Shown here in pieces: positions 46,060 to 55,189 of a stretch of 55,189 nt of DNA. Where the stretch lies: NCBI RefSeq assembly GCF_015845845.1, contig NZ_LDIG01000205.1, positions 1 to 55,189 of the forward strand. The letters are read 5' to 3'. The stretch comes from Paenibacillus dendritiformis (GTDB taxonomy: Bacteria > Bacillota > Bacilli > Paenibacillales > Paenibacillaceae). The position numbers and the translations under genes were made by a program. The notes below the pieces were generated by a model that was not told the origin of the DNA, ran no database searches, and was given only the letters and a program-made list of their open reading frames with translations. Numbering within the stretch: position 1 is the stretch's first letter; every line of letters begins with the position of its first letter.

Positions 46060-47601
46060 ATGTCTGCACCTAGACCTGTAGCTCTGATTATTATGGACGG
46101 CTTCGGACTGCGCGACGTGACGGAAGGCAATGCTGTCGCCCAGGCGAAGAAGCCGAATTACGATCGATACATGAGCATGTACCCGCATACGACGCTCACC
46201 GCTTGCGGTGAAGCGGTCGGTCTGCCGGAAGGCCAGATGGGCAACTCCGAGGTCGGCCATCTGAACATCGGCGCGGGCCGCATCGTGTATCAGGATCTGA
46301 CCCGGATTACGAAATCGATTCGCGAAGGAGAATTCTTCGAGAACGAAACGCTGGTCGGGGCGGTTAACCATGCGAAAGAAAACGGCACGGCGCTTCATCT
46401 GTACGGCCTGCTGTCGGACGGCGGGGTGCACAGCCATATCGATCATACGCTTGCGATGCTGGAATTGGCCGCGAAGTCCGGCTTGAAGAAGGTCTATGTT
46501 CATGCCTTCCTCGATGGCCGCGATGTCGCGCCGGACAGCGCGATCGGTTATATCGAGCGCCTGCAGGCGAAAATCGACGAGCTTGGCGTTGGCCGCATCG
46601 CAACGGTGCAAGGCCGTTACTATGCGATGGACCGCGATAAGCGCTGGGAGCGGACCGAGAAGTCGTACCGCGCGATGGTATACGGCGACGGGCCGAAATA
46701 CCGCGATCCGGTGCAGGCGGTGAAAGAATCGTACGAGCAGTCGGTATTCGACGAATTCGTCATGCCGACGGTTATCGTCGACGAGAACAACGAGCCGGTC
46801 GGCCTCGTTCGCGACAACGACGCGGTCGTGTTCTCGAACTTCCGTCCGGACCGGGCGATTCAATTGTCCCAGGTGTTCACGAACGAGGATTTCCGCGGCT
46901 TCGACCGGGGAGATCGTTATCCGAAAAACCTGTACTTCGTCTGCTTGACGCTGTTCGCGGAGACCGTCGGGGGATTCGTAGCGTACAAGCCGAAGGAGCT
47001 TGACAATACGCTTGGCGAAGTCCTTGTTCAGCATGGCAAGAAGCAGCTTCGCATCGCCGAGACGGAGAAGTATCCGCACGTGACGTTCTTCTTCAGCGGC
47101 GGCCGCGACGTCGAGCTTCCAGGCGAGAAGCGCGTTCTGATCGCTTCCCCTAAGGTTGCGACCTACGATTTGAAGCCGGAAATGAGCGCGTATGAAGTGG
47201 CGGAAGCGGCTGTGCGCGAAATCGAGTCGGATGTGCATGACACGATTATTTTGAACTTCGCCAACCCGGACATGGTCGGGCACAGCGGCAAGCTGGAGCC
47301 GACGATCAAGGCGGTCGAGGCGACGGATGAATGCATGGGCCGCGTCGTCGAAGCGGTATTGGCCAAGGGCGGCGTCTGCCTCATTACGGCGGATCACGGC
47401 AATGCCGATATGGTGTTCGACGAGGAAGGCCGTCCGTTCACGGCGCATACGACCAATCCGGTGCCGTTCATCGTTACGGACAAGAATGTCGAGCTGCGCG
47501 AAGGCGGCATTCTGGCCGATATCGCGCCGACGATTCTCGATCTGATGCAGCTTCCGAAGCCGGAAGAAATGACCGGGACTTCGTTAATTGACAAGAAATA
47601 A
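46060..47601 (+). CDS. gpmI: 2,3-bisphosphoglycerate-independent phosphoglycerate mutase
   Basis: Mn-dependent mutase of 513 residues. [11 protein letters not shown] begins the alkaline-phosphatase-like domain; the phosphoserine nucleophile lies in [24 protein letters not shown] and the C-terminal ADHGNADMV supply further metal ligands. Tight coupling to tpiA. Confidence 0.97.
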   Translation: MSAPRPVALIIMDGFGLRDVTEGNAVAQAKKPNYDRYMSMYPHTTLTACGEAVGLPEGQMGNSEVGHLNIGAGRIVYQDLTRITKSIREGEFFENETLVGAVNHAKENGTALHLYGLLSDGGVHSHIDHTLAMLELAAKSGLKKVYVHAFLDGRDVAPDSAIGYIERLQAKIDELGVGRIATVQGRYYAMDRDKRWERTEKSYRAMVYGDGPKYRDPVQAVKESYEQSVFDEFVMPTVIVDENNEPVGLVRDNDAVVFSNFRPDRAIQLSQVFTNEDFRGFDRGDRYPKNLYFVCLTLFAETVGGFVAYKPKELDNTLGEVLVQHGKKQLRIAETEKYPHVTFFFSGGRDVELPGEKRVLIASPKVATYDLKPEMSAYEVAEAAVREIESDVHDTIILNFANPDMVGHSGKLEPTIKAVEATDECMGRVVEAVLAKGGVCLITADHGNADMVFDEEGRPFTAHTTNPVPFIVTDKNVELREGGILADIAPTILDLMQLPKPEEMTGTSLIDKK

Positions 47602-47638
47602 TCAATACCGCTATTGTGAAAGCTAAGAAGATGAATGA

Positions 47639-48946
<1,308 letters not shown>

Positions 48947-48977
48947 GACGAGCCGAATGAAACGGTGCGTCTAAGCG

Positions 48978-49007
48978 AACCGGACTCCTGAGGGGGTCCG
49001 GTTTTTT
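48978..49007 (+). terminator. Terminator of the glycolytic operon
   Basis: AACCGGAC / GTCCGGTT with a 10-nt loop, followed by TTTTTT. Confidence 0.93.
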
Positions 49008-49122
49008 CTCGTACCTTTAGGGCAGGATTTGCGATCGAAAAGTCAGGGGGCTGGTCTAAAGTTGTCCTAGATCGAAAGTTCAGGCATAAGCTGGACCTGA
49101 GGCTAGTTTTTCCAGATGCCTC

Positions 49123-49209
49123 TTGCGGCGAGGGCCGCGGTGTGGATATAATGTATATCAGCTACTATTCATTAAACAATACTGATTGTTGATTATAACT
49201 TATAGTATT
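49123..49209 (+). promoter_or_regulatory. Promoter and candidate autoregulatory operators of padR
   Basis: TTGCGG (49123-49128), 18-base spacer, TATAAT (49147-49152). Downstream lie AACAAT-ACTG-ATTGTT (49175-49190, perfect) and the wider pair AATACT...AGTATT (49178-49209). PadR proteins usually bind such AT-rich palindromes in their own promoters. Confidence 0.55.
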
Positions 49210-49243
49210 GCCGGGGATTGGGATATGAAGGCAGGTGACCCTA

Positions 49244-49645
49244 TTGAAGGAAATTATTCAGTTCAAAAAAGGCGTGCTCGGCTTATGCGTGATGGTGCTG
49301 ATCAATCAGCGCGATCGATACGGCTTCGAGCTGGCGCAGCAAATATCGAAGCATGTGGAGGTGGCGGAAGGGGCGCTCTACCCTGTCCTTCGCCGCATGG
49401 TGGCGGACGGGCACTGCACGACCTACCTGCAGGAGTCGACGGAGGGACCGCCGCGCAAATATTATAAGCTGACCCCGGCCGGCAAGGCATACATGATGGA
49501 GCTGGTAAGCGAATGGGAAAAGTTCGTTGACGGCGTCCAGAGGCTGCTGGAGACAACGGCCGATGGAGACCAGGAGCCGGATAACGAAGACAACGGCATT
49601 GCCGTTCGCGGAGAGGCGGAAGGGGAGTCTGATTTTTCGGTCTAA
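49244..49645 (+). CDS. PadR-family transcriptional regulator
   Basis: A 133-residue winged-helix protein with RYGFELAQQISKHVEVAEGALYPVL, the PadR recognition region, a wing with RKYYKLTPAGKAYM and a C-terminal dimerisation helix. A TTG start at 49244 is favoured because AGGTG lies six bases before it; GTG 49235 would add three residues. It heads an operon with DUF1700 and DUF4097 genes and probably represses it in response to envelope stress or a ligand, as for similar clusters. Confidence 0.88.
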   Translation: MKEIIQFKKGVLGLCVMVLINQRDRYGFELAQQISKHVEVAEGALYPVLRRMVADGHCTTYLQESTEGPPRKYYKLTPAGKAYMMELVSEWEKFVDGVQRLLETTADGDQEPDNEDNGIAVRGEAEGESDFSV

Positions 49646-49679
49646 GAAGACAGAACATTCATTGCAGGGGGGAGAAAGA

Positions 49680-50435
49680 TTGCATAAAGAGTATTTTTTA
49701 TTGAAGCTGAAGTATGGATTGATGTCGCTCCCGGCTGAAGATAGAGACGAGATTTTGGCGGAGTACAGCGCCCATTTCGCCTTCGGCGAGCAGCAAGGGC
49801 GGACGGAAGAGGAGATTGCCAGGGAGCTTGGCGATCCGGAAGAGCTGGCGGTCGAACTGCTCGGGGCCCGGGATGAGGGTGCTTCCGGAGGGGACAAAGG
49901 CCGGGCAGACCATCCTGCCGGTTTCTACCCGCCAGATATGCACCGGGGACCGGACATGCAGAGTCCAGGCTATGGCCCGCACGGTACTCCCCACGGTGTG
50001 CCGCATGGAGCGCCACATGGAACCCCGCACGGAGCGTCACATGGATCTCCGCACGGAGCGTCATACGGATCGCCGCCTATGCCGCCGCCGATGTATGATA
50101 TGCCTTACAGGGACGGGTACGGCGCCCCTTCCAGAAGCGCAATCAGCATTATCGGGGCTATCTTCTCTTGTTTTTTCGCCGTGCCGCTGCTTATCGCCGG
50201 CTGGGGATTATGCGTTGCCCTGGCTTGCGTCGCGTTCGTGCTGCTGCTTGGACCGCTGCTGTATCTGTTGAAGTTGGCCTTCGGGGGAGCCTTCTACGGA
50301 GCGGAAATGTCAGTCATGTTCATCATGTTCGGCATCGGGATTTTCATGATTCAGGGTATTGGTATGTTGTTCCGCGCCTATGGCCGTCTGAATCGGATTT
50401 ATTTCCAATGGGTTTCCGGAAGGGAGAGAAGATAG
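49680..50435 (+). CDS. DUF1700 membrane protein with His-Gly repeat linker
   Basis: A 251-residue protein. The N-terminal HAAS/DUF1700 domain (about 1-65: LPAEDRDEILAEYSAHF and ELGDPEELAVELLGA) is followed by a low-complexity linker at about 100-132 made of Pro-His-Gly-X units, then three to four membrane helices (about 155-235). TTG start at 49680 behind GGGGGGAGAAAGA. Such proteins accompany PadR regulators and DUF4097 proteins and are thought to regulate or anchor them at the membrane. No enzyme motif is seen. Confidence 0.82.
   Translation: MHKEYFLLKLKYGLMSLPAEDRDEILAEYSAHFAFGEQQGRTEEEIARELGDPEELAVELLGARDEGASGGDKGRADHPAGFYPPDMHRGPDMQSPGYGPHGTPHGVPHGAPHGTPHGASHGSPHGASYGSPPMPPPMYDMPYRDGYGAPSRSAISIIGAIFSCFFAVPLLIAGWGLCVALACVAFVLLLGPLLYLLKLAFGGAFYGAEMSVMFIMFGIGIFMIQGIGMLFRAYGRLNRIYFQWVSGRERR
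49977..50075 (+). repeat. Imperfect tandem repeat encoding Pro-His-Gly units
   Basis: Roughly eight repeats of a 9-12 base unit (CCGCAYGGNGC-type) inside the DUF1700 gene, producing HGTPHGVPHGAPHGTPHG-like protein. Length is likely to vary between strains through slippage. Confidence 0.75.
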
Positions 50436-51293
50436 ATGAATAAGACCATTCTGAACATGGTGGGAATCGGCTGCATTGCCGCCGGAGTATTAGGTTTGTT
50501 TTCATTCGGGACCGAGACACTGACCACTTCTCAGCTCCCGCATTATGAGTATACGATCGAGGCCGGAACCGATTTGAAGCGGGTCGAGCTGCGGGGAGAC
50601 CGCGGCGATATTGAAGTCAATTGGGTGTTCGACGGGGGGAACAAGATTGACATCAACGGGCAGGCTCCGGATAAGGTGATATCCAACCTGAGCGAGGCGA
50701 AAGTGAGCAATGGAACGCTTGTGCTCGACTATCGAACCAAGGAGCCGGAGCAATGGATTCGGCTTTTCGGAGTGAACACGCAAAAACAAAACCATGAAAT
50801 TACGATACATGCGACGGAGACCCAGGTACTGGAGCGTCTGAAGGCTGATCTGGACATGGGGACATTTAAGATTACCGGCGGCCGGGTGGATGAACTGGAG
50901 GCGAGGAGCAAGCTCGGGGAAGTGATTGTGAAGCAGCTGCAGGGGAACCGAGTCAAGCTGTCCTCGGATGCCGGCACGGTACTGGCGGAGGACGTGGATG
51001 CGGTGATCGATGCCAGTTCCTCTCTCGGGCAGGTCAAGCTGCTGCATACGACCCAATCCGTCACGGCCAAGGCGGATGCGGGCAACGTCGTCATCGATCA
51101 AAAGGAACCGCACCCGATCAAGGCCAGCAGCAACCTTGGCACCATCAAAATCTCGGTTTCGCCGAAGTTCGAAGGCATTTATGATTTGCGAACCAATCTG
51201 GGGGATATCGACGCGCCGGATTCGAAAATGAAAAGCGATATGGTGATTAAGGCCCGAACGGATCTTGGGGGGATTACCATTGTCGAAAAATAG
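50436..51293 (+). CDS. DUF4097-family beta-strand repeat protein
   Basis: A 285-residue protein with one N-terminal membrane helix (NMVGIGCIAAGVLGLFSF) and a long beta-rich domain typical of DUF4097/putative adhesin proteins: repeated turns such as AGTVLAEDVDAVIDASSSLG and SNLGTIKISVSP suggest a right-handed beta-helix facing outward. GGGAGAGAAGATAG provides the ribosome site; it starts directly at the end of the DUF1700 gene. B. subtilis LiaG and YvlB are of this general type. Function unproven. Confidence 0.85.
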   Translation: MNKTILNMVGIGCIAAGVLGLFSFGTETLTTSQLPHYEYTIEAGTDLKRVELRGDRGDIEVNWVFDGGNKIDINGQAPDKVISNLSEAKVSNGTLVLDYRTKEPEQWIRLFGVNTQKQNHEITIHATETQVLERLKADLDMGTFKITGGRVDELEARSKLGEVIVKQLQGNRVKLSSDAGTVLAEDVDAVIDASSSLGQVKLLHTTQSVTAKADAGNVVIDQKEPHPIKASSNLGTIKISVSPKFEGIYDLRTNLGDIDAPDSKMKSDMVIKARTDLGGITIVEK

Positions 51294-51362
51294 CTTGTGA
51301 TCTCGGGAGATGTGATTATAATCGGTTATAAGCGAATGTTCAAGGCGTCGGCGGCCGGATGC

Positions 51363-51400
51363 GGTTAAAAGACGATTTTTTGAACAACCTCTATAATGAA
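51363..51400 (+). repeat. Conserved leader element, copy 2 (before pdxK)
   Basis: Begins GGTTAAAAGACGATTTTTTG and runs on through AACAACCTCTATAATGAA; near-identical to 13263-13299 before trxB. It lies 36 bases upstream of the pdxK ATG. Confidence 0.55.
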
Positions 51401-51436
51401 ATCATTTTGCTTTGCGGCATGAAAAGGGGCAATACG

Positions 51437-52261
51437 ATGAAACCGATTCAGAAAGTACTCACATTGGCAGGCTCTGATTCGAGCGGGGGCGCAGGCATTC
51501 AGGCCGATTTGAAGACGTTCCAGGAGCGCGGCGTATACGGCATGACCGCGATAACGACGATTGTGACCATGGATCCGGACGATTCCTGGGCGCACCGCGT
51601 CTTCCCGATCGAGCTCTCTACGATAGAAGAGCAGTTGAAGACGATCCTGAGCGTAGGCATTCAAGGCATGAAGACGGGAATGCTTGGCTCGATTGATATC
51701 ATTGAATTGGCCGCGCGGACGATGGAGAAGCATAACATTCCGAACGTGGTCGTAGATCCGGTTATGGTCTGCAAAGGCGCGGATGAAGCTCTTCATCCGG
51801 AGACGAATGACGCGCTGCGCGACATTCTCGTGCCGAAGGCGACCGTCGTTACGCCGAATCTGTTCGAAGCCTCGCAATTGGCGGGCATGGCACCGATTCG
51901 TACGCTGGACGAGATGAAGCAAGCAGCGGCCCGGATCCACGAGAAGGGCGCCAAGTATGTGCTTGTGAAGGGCGGCTCCAAGATTGGCCTGCCGACCTCG
52001 GTCGATGTGCTCTATGACGGCACGGAATTCGAGCTGCTCGAGGCGGAAGTCATCGACACCACCTTCACGCATGGGGCAGGGTGCACGTATTCGGCCGCGA
52101 TTGCCGCCGAGCTGGCGAAGGGCCATTCGGTTCGCGACAGCGTCCATACGGCGAAGCGGTTCATTACGGAAGCGATCCGACATTCGTTCCGCTTGAACCA
52201 GTATGTCGGCCCGGTTCGGCATAATGCGCTGCGCCAGGTTGATCACGGGGAGCAGGAGTAA
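51437..52261 (+). CDS. pdxK: Pyridoxine/pyridoxal kinase (ThiD-like ribokinase fold)
   Basis: A 274-residue kinase of the PfkB/ThiD group. LTLAGSDSSGGAGIQADLKTF binds substrate; VVVDPVMVCKGADEAL and KGGSKIG follow; the anion hole and catalytic Cys-containing HGAGCTYSAAIAAEL match the Bacillus PdxK type that phosphorylates pyridoxal and related vitamers. A thiamine-pyrimidine kinase role cannot be excluded. ATG 51437 follows AAAAGGGG; earlier in-frame starts are weaker. Confidence 0.88.
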   Translation: MKPIQKVLTLAGSDSSGGAGIQADLKTFQERGVYGMTAITTIVTMDPDDSWAHRVFPIELSTIEEQLKTILSVGIQGMKTGMLGSIDIIELAARTMEKHNIPNVVVDPVMVCKGADEALHPETNDALRDILVPKATVVTPNLFEASQLAGMAPIRTLDEMKQAAARIHEKGAKYVLVKGGSKIGLPTSVDVLYDGTEFELLEAEVIDTTFTHGAGCTYSAAIAAELAKGHSVRDSVHTAKRFITEAIRHSFRLNQYVGPVRHNALRQVDHGEQE

Positions 52262-52267
52262 GGGAAG

Positions 52268-52330
52268 CTGAACGGCGGGCACCCCGAAGCGGGGCAAGCC
52301 TTCGGGAAAGCCTGTTCAACTTTTTATTGG
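52268..52330 (+). terminator. Terminator after pdxK
   Basis: TGAAC...GTTCA outer stem with an inner CCCC-GAAGC-GGGG hairpin, followed by ACTTTTTA. Confidence 0.65.
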
Positions 52331-52346
52331 CAGCCGGGCGAGGTCC

Positions 52347-52375
52347 TTGCCTAATGGATCGTCCTGTGCTACAAT
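52347..52375 (+). promoter_or_regulatory. SigA promoter of secG
   Basis: TTGCCT (52347-52352), 17-base spacer, TACAAT (52370-52375). Confidence 0.75.
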
Positions 52376-52438
52376 AATATTGCTGTTTTCATGCAGTTGA
52401 ACGTTTTCGAAGGTGTTATCGCATTGGAGGTGGAAGTT

Positions 52439-52675
52439 GTGGAAGTTTTCTTGAAAATATTGCTCGTCATTTTTTCGATCGCTTTGATTGGCATCGTCCT
52501 GCTGCAAAAAGGGAAAAGTGCCGGCCTGTCAGGCGCCATCTCCGGCGGTGCGGAACATCTCTTCGGAAAGCAAAAGGCGCGTGGTTTGGAGCTGTTCATG
52601 CAGCGCGCAACCATTGTAACGGCTGCAGGCTTTATGATTGTATCGATGATTGTCGCTTATTTGGGAACGAAATAA
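52439..52675 (+). CDS. secG: Preprotein translocase subunit SecG
   Basis: A 78-residue membrane protein of the SecYEG channel. Two helices ([20 protein letters not shown] and [18 protein letters not shown]) flank the conserved cytoplasmic loop [22 protein letters not shown] start at 52439 with GGAGGTG seven bases upstream gives the family's normal length; the longer frame from 52391 does not. Placed before rnr as in other Bacillota. Confidence 0.95.
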   Translation: MEVFLKILLVIFSIALIGIVLLQKGKSAGLSGAISGGAEHLFGKQKARGLELFMQRATIVTAAGFMIVSMIVAYLGTK

Positions 52676-52687
52676 TGAGAATGAGCA

Positions 52688-52716
52688 AGCGGGGACGAAG
52701 GTCTCCGCTTTTTTGC
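52688..52716 (+). terminator. Terminator of secG
   Basis: AGCGGGGAC / GTCTCCGCT with loop GAAG, followed by TTTTTT. The rest of 52717-53016 carries no gene; it holds a 12-bp palindrome CGTGTATACACG (52949-52960) and AT-rich TATA-type elements that may form the rnr promoter. Confidence 0.85.
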
Positions 52717-53016
52717 TGTTTGTATGCCAGCCTGGGTGGGGGAGAACGGCTTGAACGGTGCTGCGTTATGGAGCTGGCCGAACGGATGACCGGATGCGGA
52801 ACGGCAAAAACTGCATGGCACGATTTCCGCCGCTCCGGGAAGACTGGGTATTGAGCCCTTCCTTTGTAACCGGTGGGGGCGCTTTTGAATCTGCTAAAGC
52901 AACCGAATGGAAGGAACGCCGCGACCGCTGATGTTTTCGCATTTATTACGTGTATACACGGGTATATATTGGTATACTGTTACAAGCAAGGTCATGGCGA
53001 GGTGTGAGGTGAGGAC

Positions 53017-55189
53017 ATGATAACGGAACAACAGTTATTGGATTTTATGCGCGAAACCGCTTATAAGCCGATGACCTATAACGAGCTGGAGCAGCATTTC
53101 GAAATTCAGGATGCTGCCGACTTCAAAGCATTTCTCGTACTGCTTACGCGGCTGGAGGAAGAAGGACAAATTATCCGTACCCGCTCGGATTGTTACGGCG
53201 TTCCCGAGCGAATGAATCTGCTGCGCGGCCGGCTGCAGGCGCATGCGAAGGGTTTTGGATTTCTGATACCGGATGAGACGGGACATCCCGATGTATACAT
53301 TCATGCCAACGATATGAAGACGGCGATGCACGGCGATATCGTGCTCGTTCGCATCACCAGCAAGGGAACGGACGGAACGCGGATGGAAGGCGAGGTCGTG
53401 CGCGTCGTCAAGCGTGCGGTGGAGCAGATTGTCGGCCTTTTTGAAAATCATGAATCATACGGCTTCGTTATCCCGGATGACAAGCGGATTAACCGGGATA
53501 TTTTCGTCGCGCGCGAGCATATGCACGGCGCGGTGACCGGGCAGAAGGTCGTCGTCCGCATCATCGTCTATCCGGAAGGCCGGGCGGCGGCACAGGGCGA
53601 AGTCATCGAGGTGCTCGGGCACAAAGATGATCCGGGCGTCGATATTTTGTCGATTATCCGCAAGCATCAGCTTCCGGAAGCTTTTCCCGCCGAGGTGATG
53701 GCGGAAGCGGAGGCGGTGCCGGATGCCATTAGCGAAGAGGAGATCGTCAGCCAGGGACGCCGGGATCTGCGCGGCATGACGATCGTGACCATCGACGGAG
53801 AGGACGCGAAGGATCTCGATGACGCGGTCCACGTAGTGAAGCTGCCGAACGGCCACTATGAGCTCGGGGTTCACATTGCCGATGTCGGTTATTATGTGCC
53901 GGAAGGCTCGGAGCTGGACCGGGAAGCGTACGCCCGCGGCTGCAGCGTTTATTTGGTGGATCGGGTCATCCCGATGCTGCCGCATCGGCTGTCGAACGGC
54001 ATTTGCTCGCTTCATCCGCATGTCGATCGGCTGACGCTGTCCTGCGTGATGGAGTTTGACGAGAAGCTGAAGCCGGTTCGCCATGATATTTTCCCGAGCG
54101 TGATCCGCACGGTGGAGCGGATGACGTATACGAATGTTCGCAAAATCGTCCAAGGCGAGGACCCCGAGGTGATCGCGCGCTATGCGGAGCTGGAGGATTT
54201 CTTCCTGCTCATGAAGGAGCTGGCGCTGAAGCTGCGGAAGCGGCGCATGCAGCGCGGGGCGATTGATTTCGACTTCGAGGAATCGAAGGTAATCGTGGAT
54301 GAGCAGGGCAAGCCTGTCGATATCGTAAAGCGGGAGCGCTCGATCGCGGAGCAGATCATCGAGGAGTTCATGCTGGCGGCGAACGAGACGGTGGCGGAGC
54401 ATTTCCATTGGCTGCGCGTGCCGTTCCTGTACCGGATCCACGAGGAGCCGAACGCGGAGAAGCTGTTCCACTTCATGACGTTCGCGGCCAACTTCGGCTA
54501 TGTCGTGCGCGGCAAGGGCAATTCGGTCCATCCGCGCTCGTTGCAGACGCTGCTGGAGGAGATCGAAGGCACGCGCGAGCAGACGGTGATCAGCACGATG
54601 ATGCTGCGGTCCATGAAGCAGGCGAAGTATGATGCGGAGAGCACCGGCCATTTCGGGCTGGCTGCTGAGTTCTATACGCACTTCACGTCGCCGATCCGGC
54701 GTTATCCCGATCTTGTCATTCACCGCATCATCCGCGAGGTGATCCAGCATGGCGGAACCCTGCCGGAGAAGCGCCATGAATATTTGGAGACGCGCATGCC
54801 CGACATTGCGCAGCAGTCATCGGCTCGCGAACGGGTGGCCGTCGACGCCGAGCGGGATACGGAGGCGCTTAAAAAGGCCGAGTTCATGCTCGATAAAATC
54901 GGCGAGGAATTCGACGGCATCATCAGCAGCGTGACGAGCTTCGGCATGTTCGTCGAGCTGGACAATACGGTGGAAGGGCTGATCCGGCTTAGCGGGCTGA
55001 CGGATGATTATTATCATTTCCACGAGCAGCATATGCTGCTGGTCGGGGAGCGCACGTCGAACATTTTCCGCATTGGCGACGAGGTGCGCATCCGGGTAGG
55101 CCGGGTCAATCTGGAGGACTACACGATTGATTTTGAACTCGTGAGCAGCACGCCGCGGTATAGCGACCGGGATGCGCGCGAGTTCGGGC
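53017..55189 (+). CDS. rnr: Ribonuclease R (3' end outside window)
   Basis: Processive 3'-5' exoribonuclease acting on structured RNA. The visible 724 residues contain, in order: N-terminal winged helix (about 5-70), two cold-shock domains (GFGFLIPDE...VYIHANDM and SYGFVIPDD...IFVAREHM), the RNB catalytic domain with TIDGEDAKDLDDAV (the metal-binding Asp cluster) and HIADVGYYV, the RRYPDLVIHR segment, and an S1 domain starting GEEFDGIISSVTSFGMFVEL. The open frame runs off at 55189, so the basic C-terminal tail is missing. ATG 53017 follows GAGGTGAGG. secG-rnr (usually followed by smpB) is a conserved order. Confidence 0.96.
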   Translation, partial: MITEQQLLDFMRETAYKPMTYNELEQHFEIQDAADFKAFLVLLTRLEEEGQIIRTRSDCYGVPERMNLLRGRLQAHAKGFGFLIPDETGHPDVYIHANDMKTAMHGDIVLVRITSKGTDGTRMEGEVVRVVKRAVEQIVGLFENHESYGFVIPDDKRINRDIFVAREHMHGAVTGQKVVVRIIVYPEGRAAAQGEVIEVLGHKDDPGVDILSIIRKHQLPEAFPAEVMAEAEAVPDAISEEEIVSQGRRDLRGMTIVTIDGEDAKDLDDAVHVVKLPNGHYELGVHIADVGYYVPEGSELDREAYARGCSVYLVDRVIPMLPHRLSNGICSLHPHVDRLTLSCVMEFDEKLKPVRHDIFPSVIRTVERMTYTNVRKIVQGEDPEVIARYAELEDFFLLMKELALKLRKRRMQRGAIDFDFEESKVIVDEQGKPVDIVKRERSIAEQIIEEFMLAANETVAEHFHWLRVPFLYRIHEEPNAEKLFHFMTFAANFGYVVRGKGNSVHPRSLQTLLEEIEGTREQTVISTMMLRSMKQAKYDAESTGHFGLAAEFYTHFTSPIRRYPDLVIHRIIREVIQHGGTLPEKRHEYLETRMPDIAQQSSARERVAVDAERDTEALKKAEFMLDKIGEEFDGIISSVTSFGMFVELDNTVEGLIRLSGLTDDYYHFHEQHMLLVGERTSNIFRIGDEVRIRVGRVNLEDYTIDFELVSSTPRYSDRDAREFG

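Noticed and set aside
52949-52960. Palindrome CGTGTATACACG as a specific regulator site for rnr
   Set aside because: Striking, but it matches no operator I know and sits in AT-rich promoter DNA; kept only as a note.

Overview
The window is a bacterial chromosome segment of roughly 55% GC. It almost certainly comes from a Paenibacillus-like member of the Bacillota. Supporting signs are the gene order (trxB-glcK-rapZ-yvcK-whiA-HPr/Crh, clpP, cggR-gapA-pgk-tpiA-gpmI-eno, secG-rnr), strong GGAGG ribosome sites, many TTG and GTG starts, a CtsR box, a CggR operator, CcpA-type cre sites, and Paenibacillus-style AraC-sensor/ABC sugar transport units. The species assignment is inference.

Layout. 1-0.4 kb: the 3' end of a DDE transposase. 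0.45-3.1 kb: a polysaccharide deacetylase and a membrane acyltransferase. 3.2-11 kb: histidine operon hisZ-G-D-B-H-(450 bp repeat-bearing gap)-A-F-IE; hisC and a histidinol-phosphatase gene are not here. 11-18.8 kb: conserved core with a YvcD-like TPR protein, trxB, glucokinase, rapZ, yvcK, whiA and a Crh-like HPr protein. 18.9-24.7 kb: an unknown secreted protein, a SIMPL protein and a complete potABCD polyamine importer behind a short attenuator-like leader. 24.8-31.1 kb: a membrane-anchored AraC-type regulator followed by a complete LplB/LplC/LplA-type ABC importer. 31.5-34.2 kb: a GNAT acetyltransferase, a LacI regulator and clpP with a perfect CtsR box. 34.2-38.0 kb: the wreck of a second AraC/ABC unit (frameshifted permease, truncated binding protein, regulator with an in-frame amber codon). 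38.1-40 kb: an intact heparinase II/III-like protein. 40.2-41.1 kb: tRNA-Arg(CCG) and a paired SMR exporter. 41.4-49 kb: the CggR-controlled lower glycolysis operon. 49.1-51.3 kb: PadR-DUF1700-DUF4097 operon. 51.4-55.2 kb: pyridoxal kinase, secG and rnr (runs off the end).

How it works together. Housekeeping blocks ordered much as in Bacillus subtilis are separated by accessory carbohydrate and polyamine transport genes. Cre-like palindromes beside both sugar-uptake units and the heparinase, together with the HPr/Crh, YvcK, glucokinase and CggR genes, indicate carbon-catabolite control. The most noteworthy points are the three separate lesions in one transport unit, a Crh-like protein that carries His15, a very short terminator-bearing leader before potA, a TetR-style operator before the SMR pair with no TetR gene in the window, and a ~35 bp element shared upstream of trxB and pdxK. 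No clear case of a wholly new multi-gene system was found.
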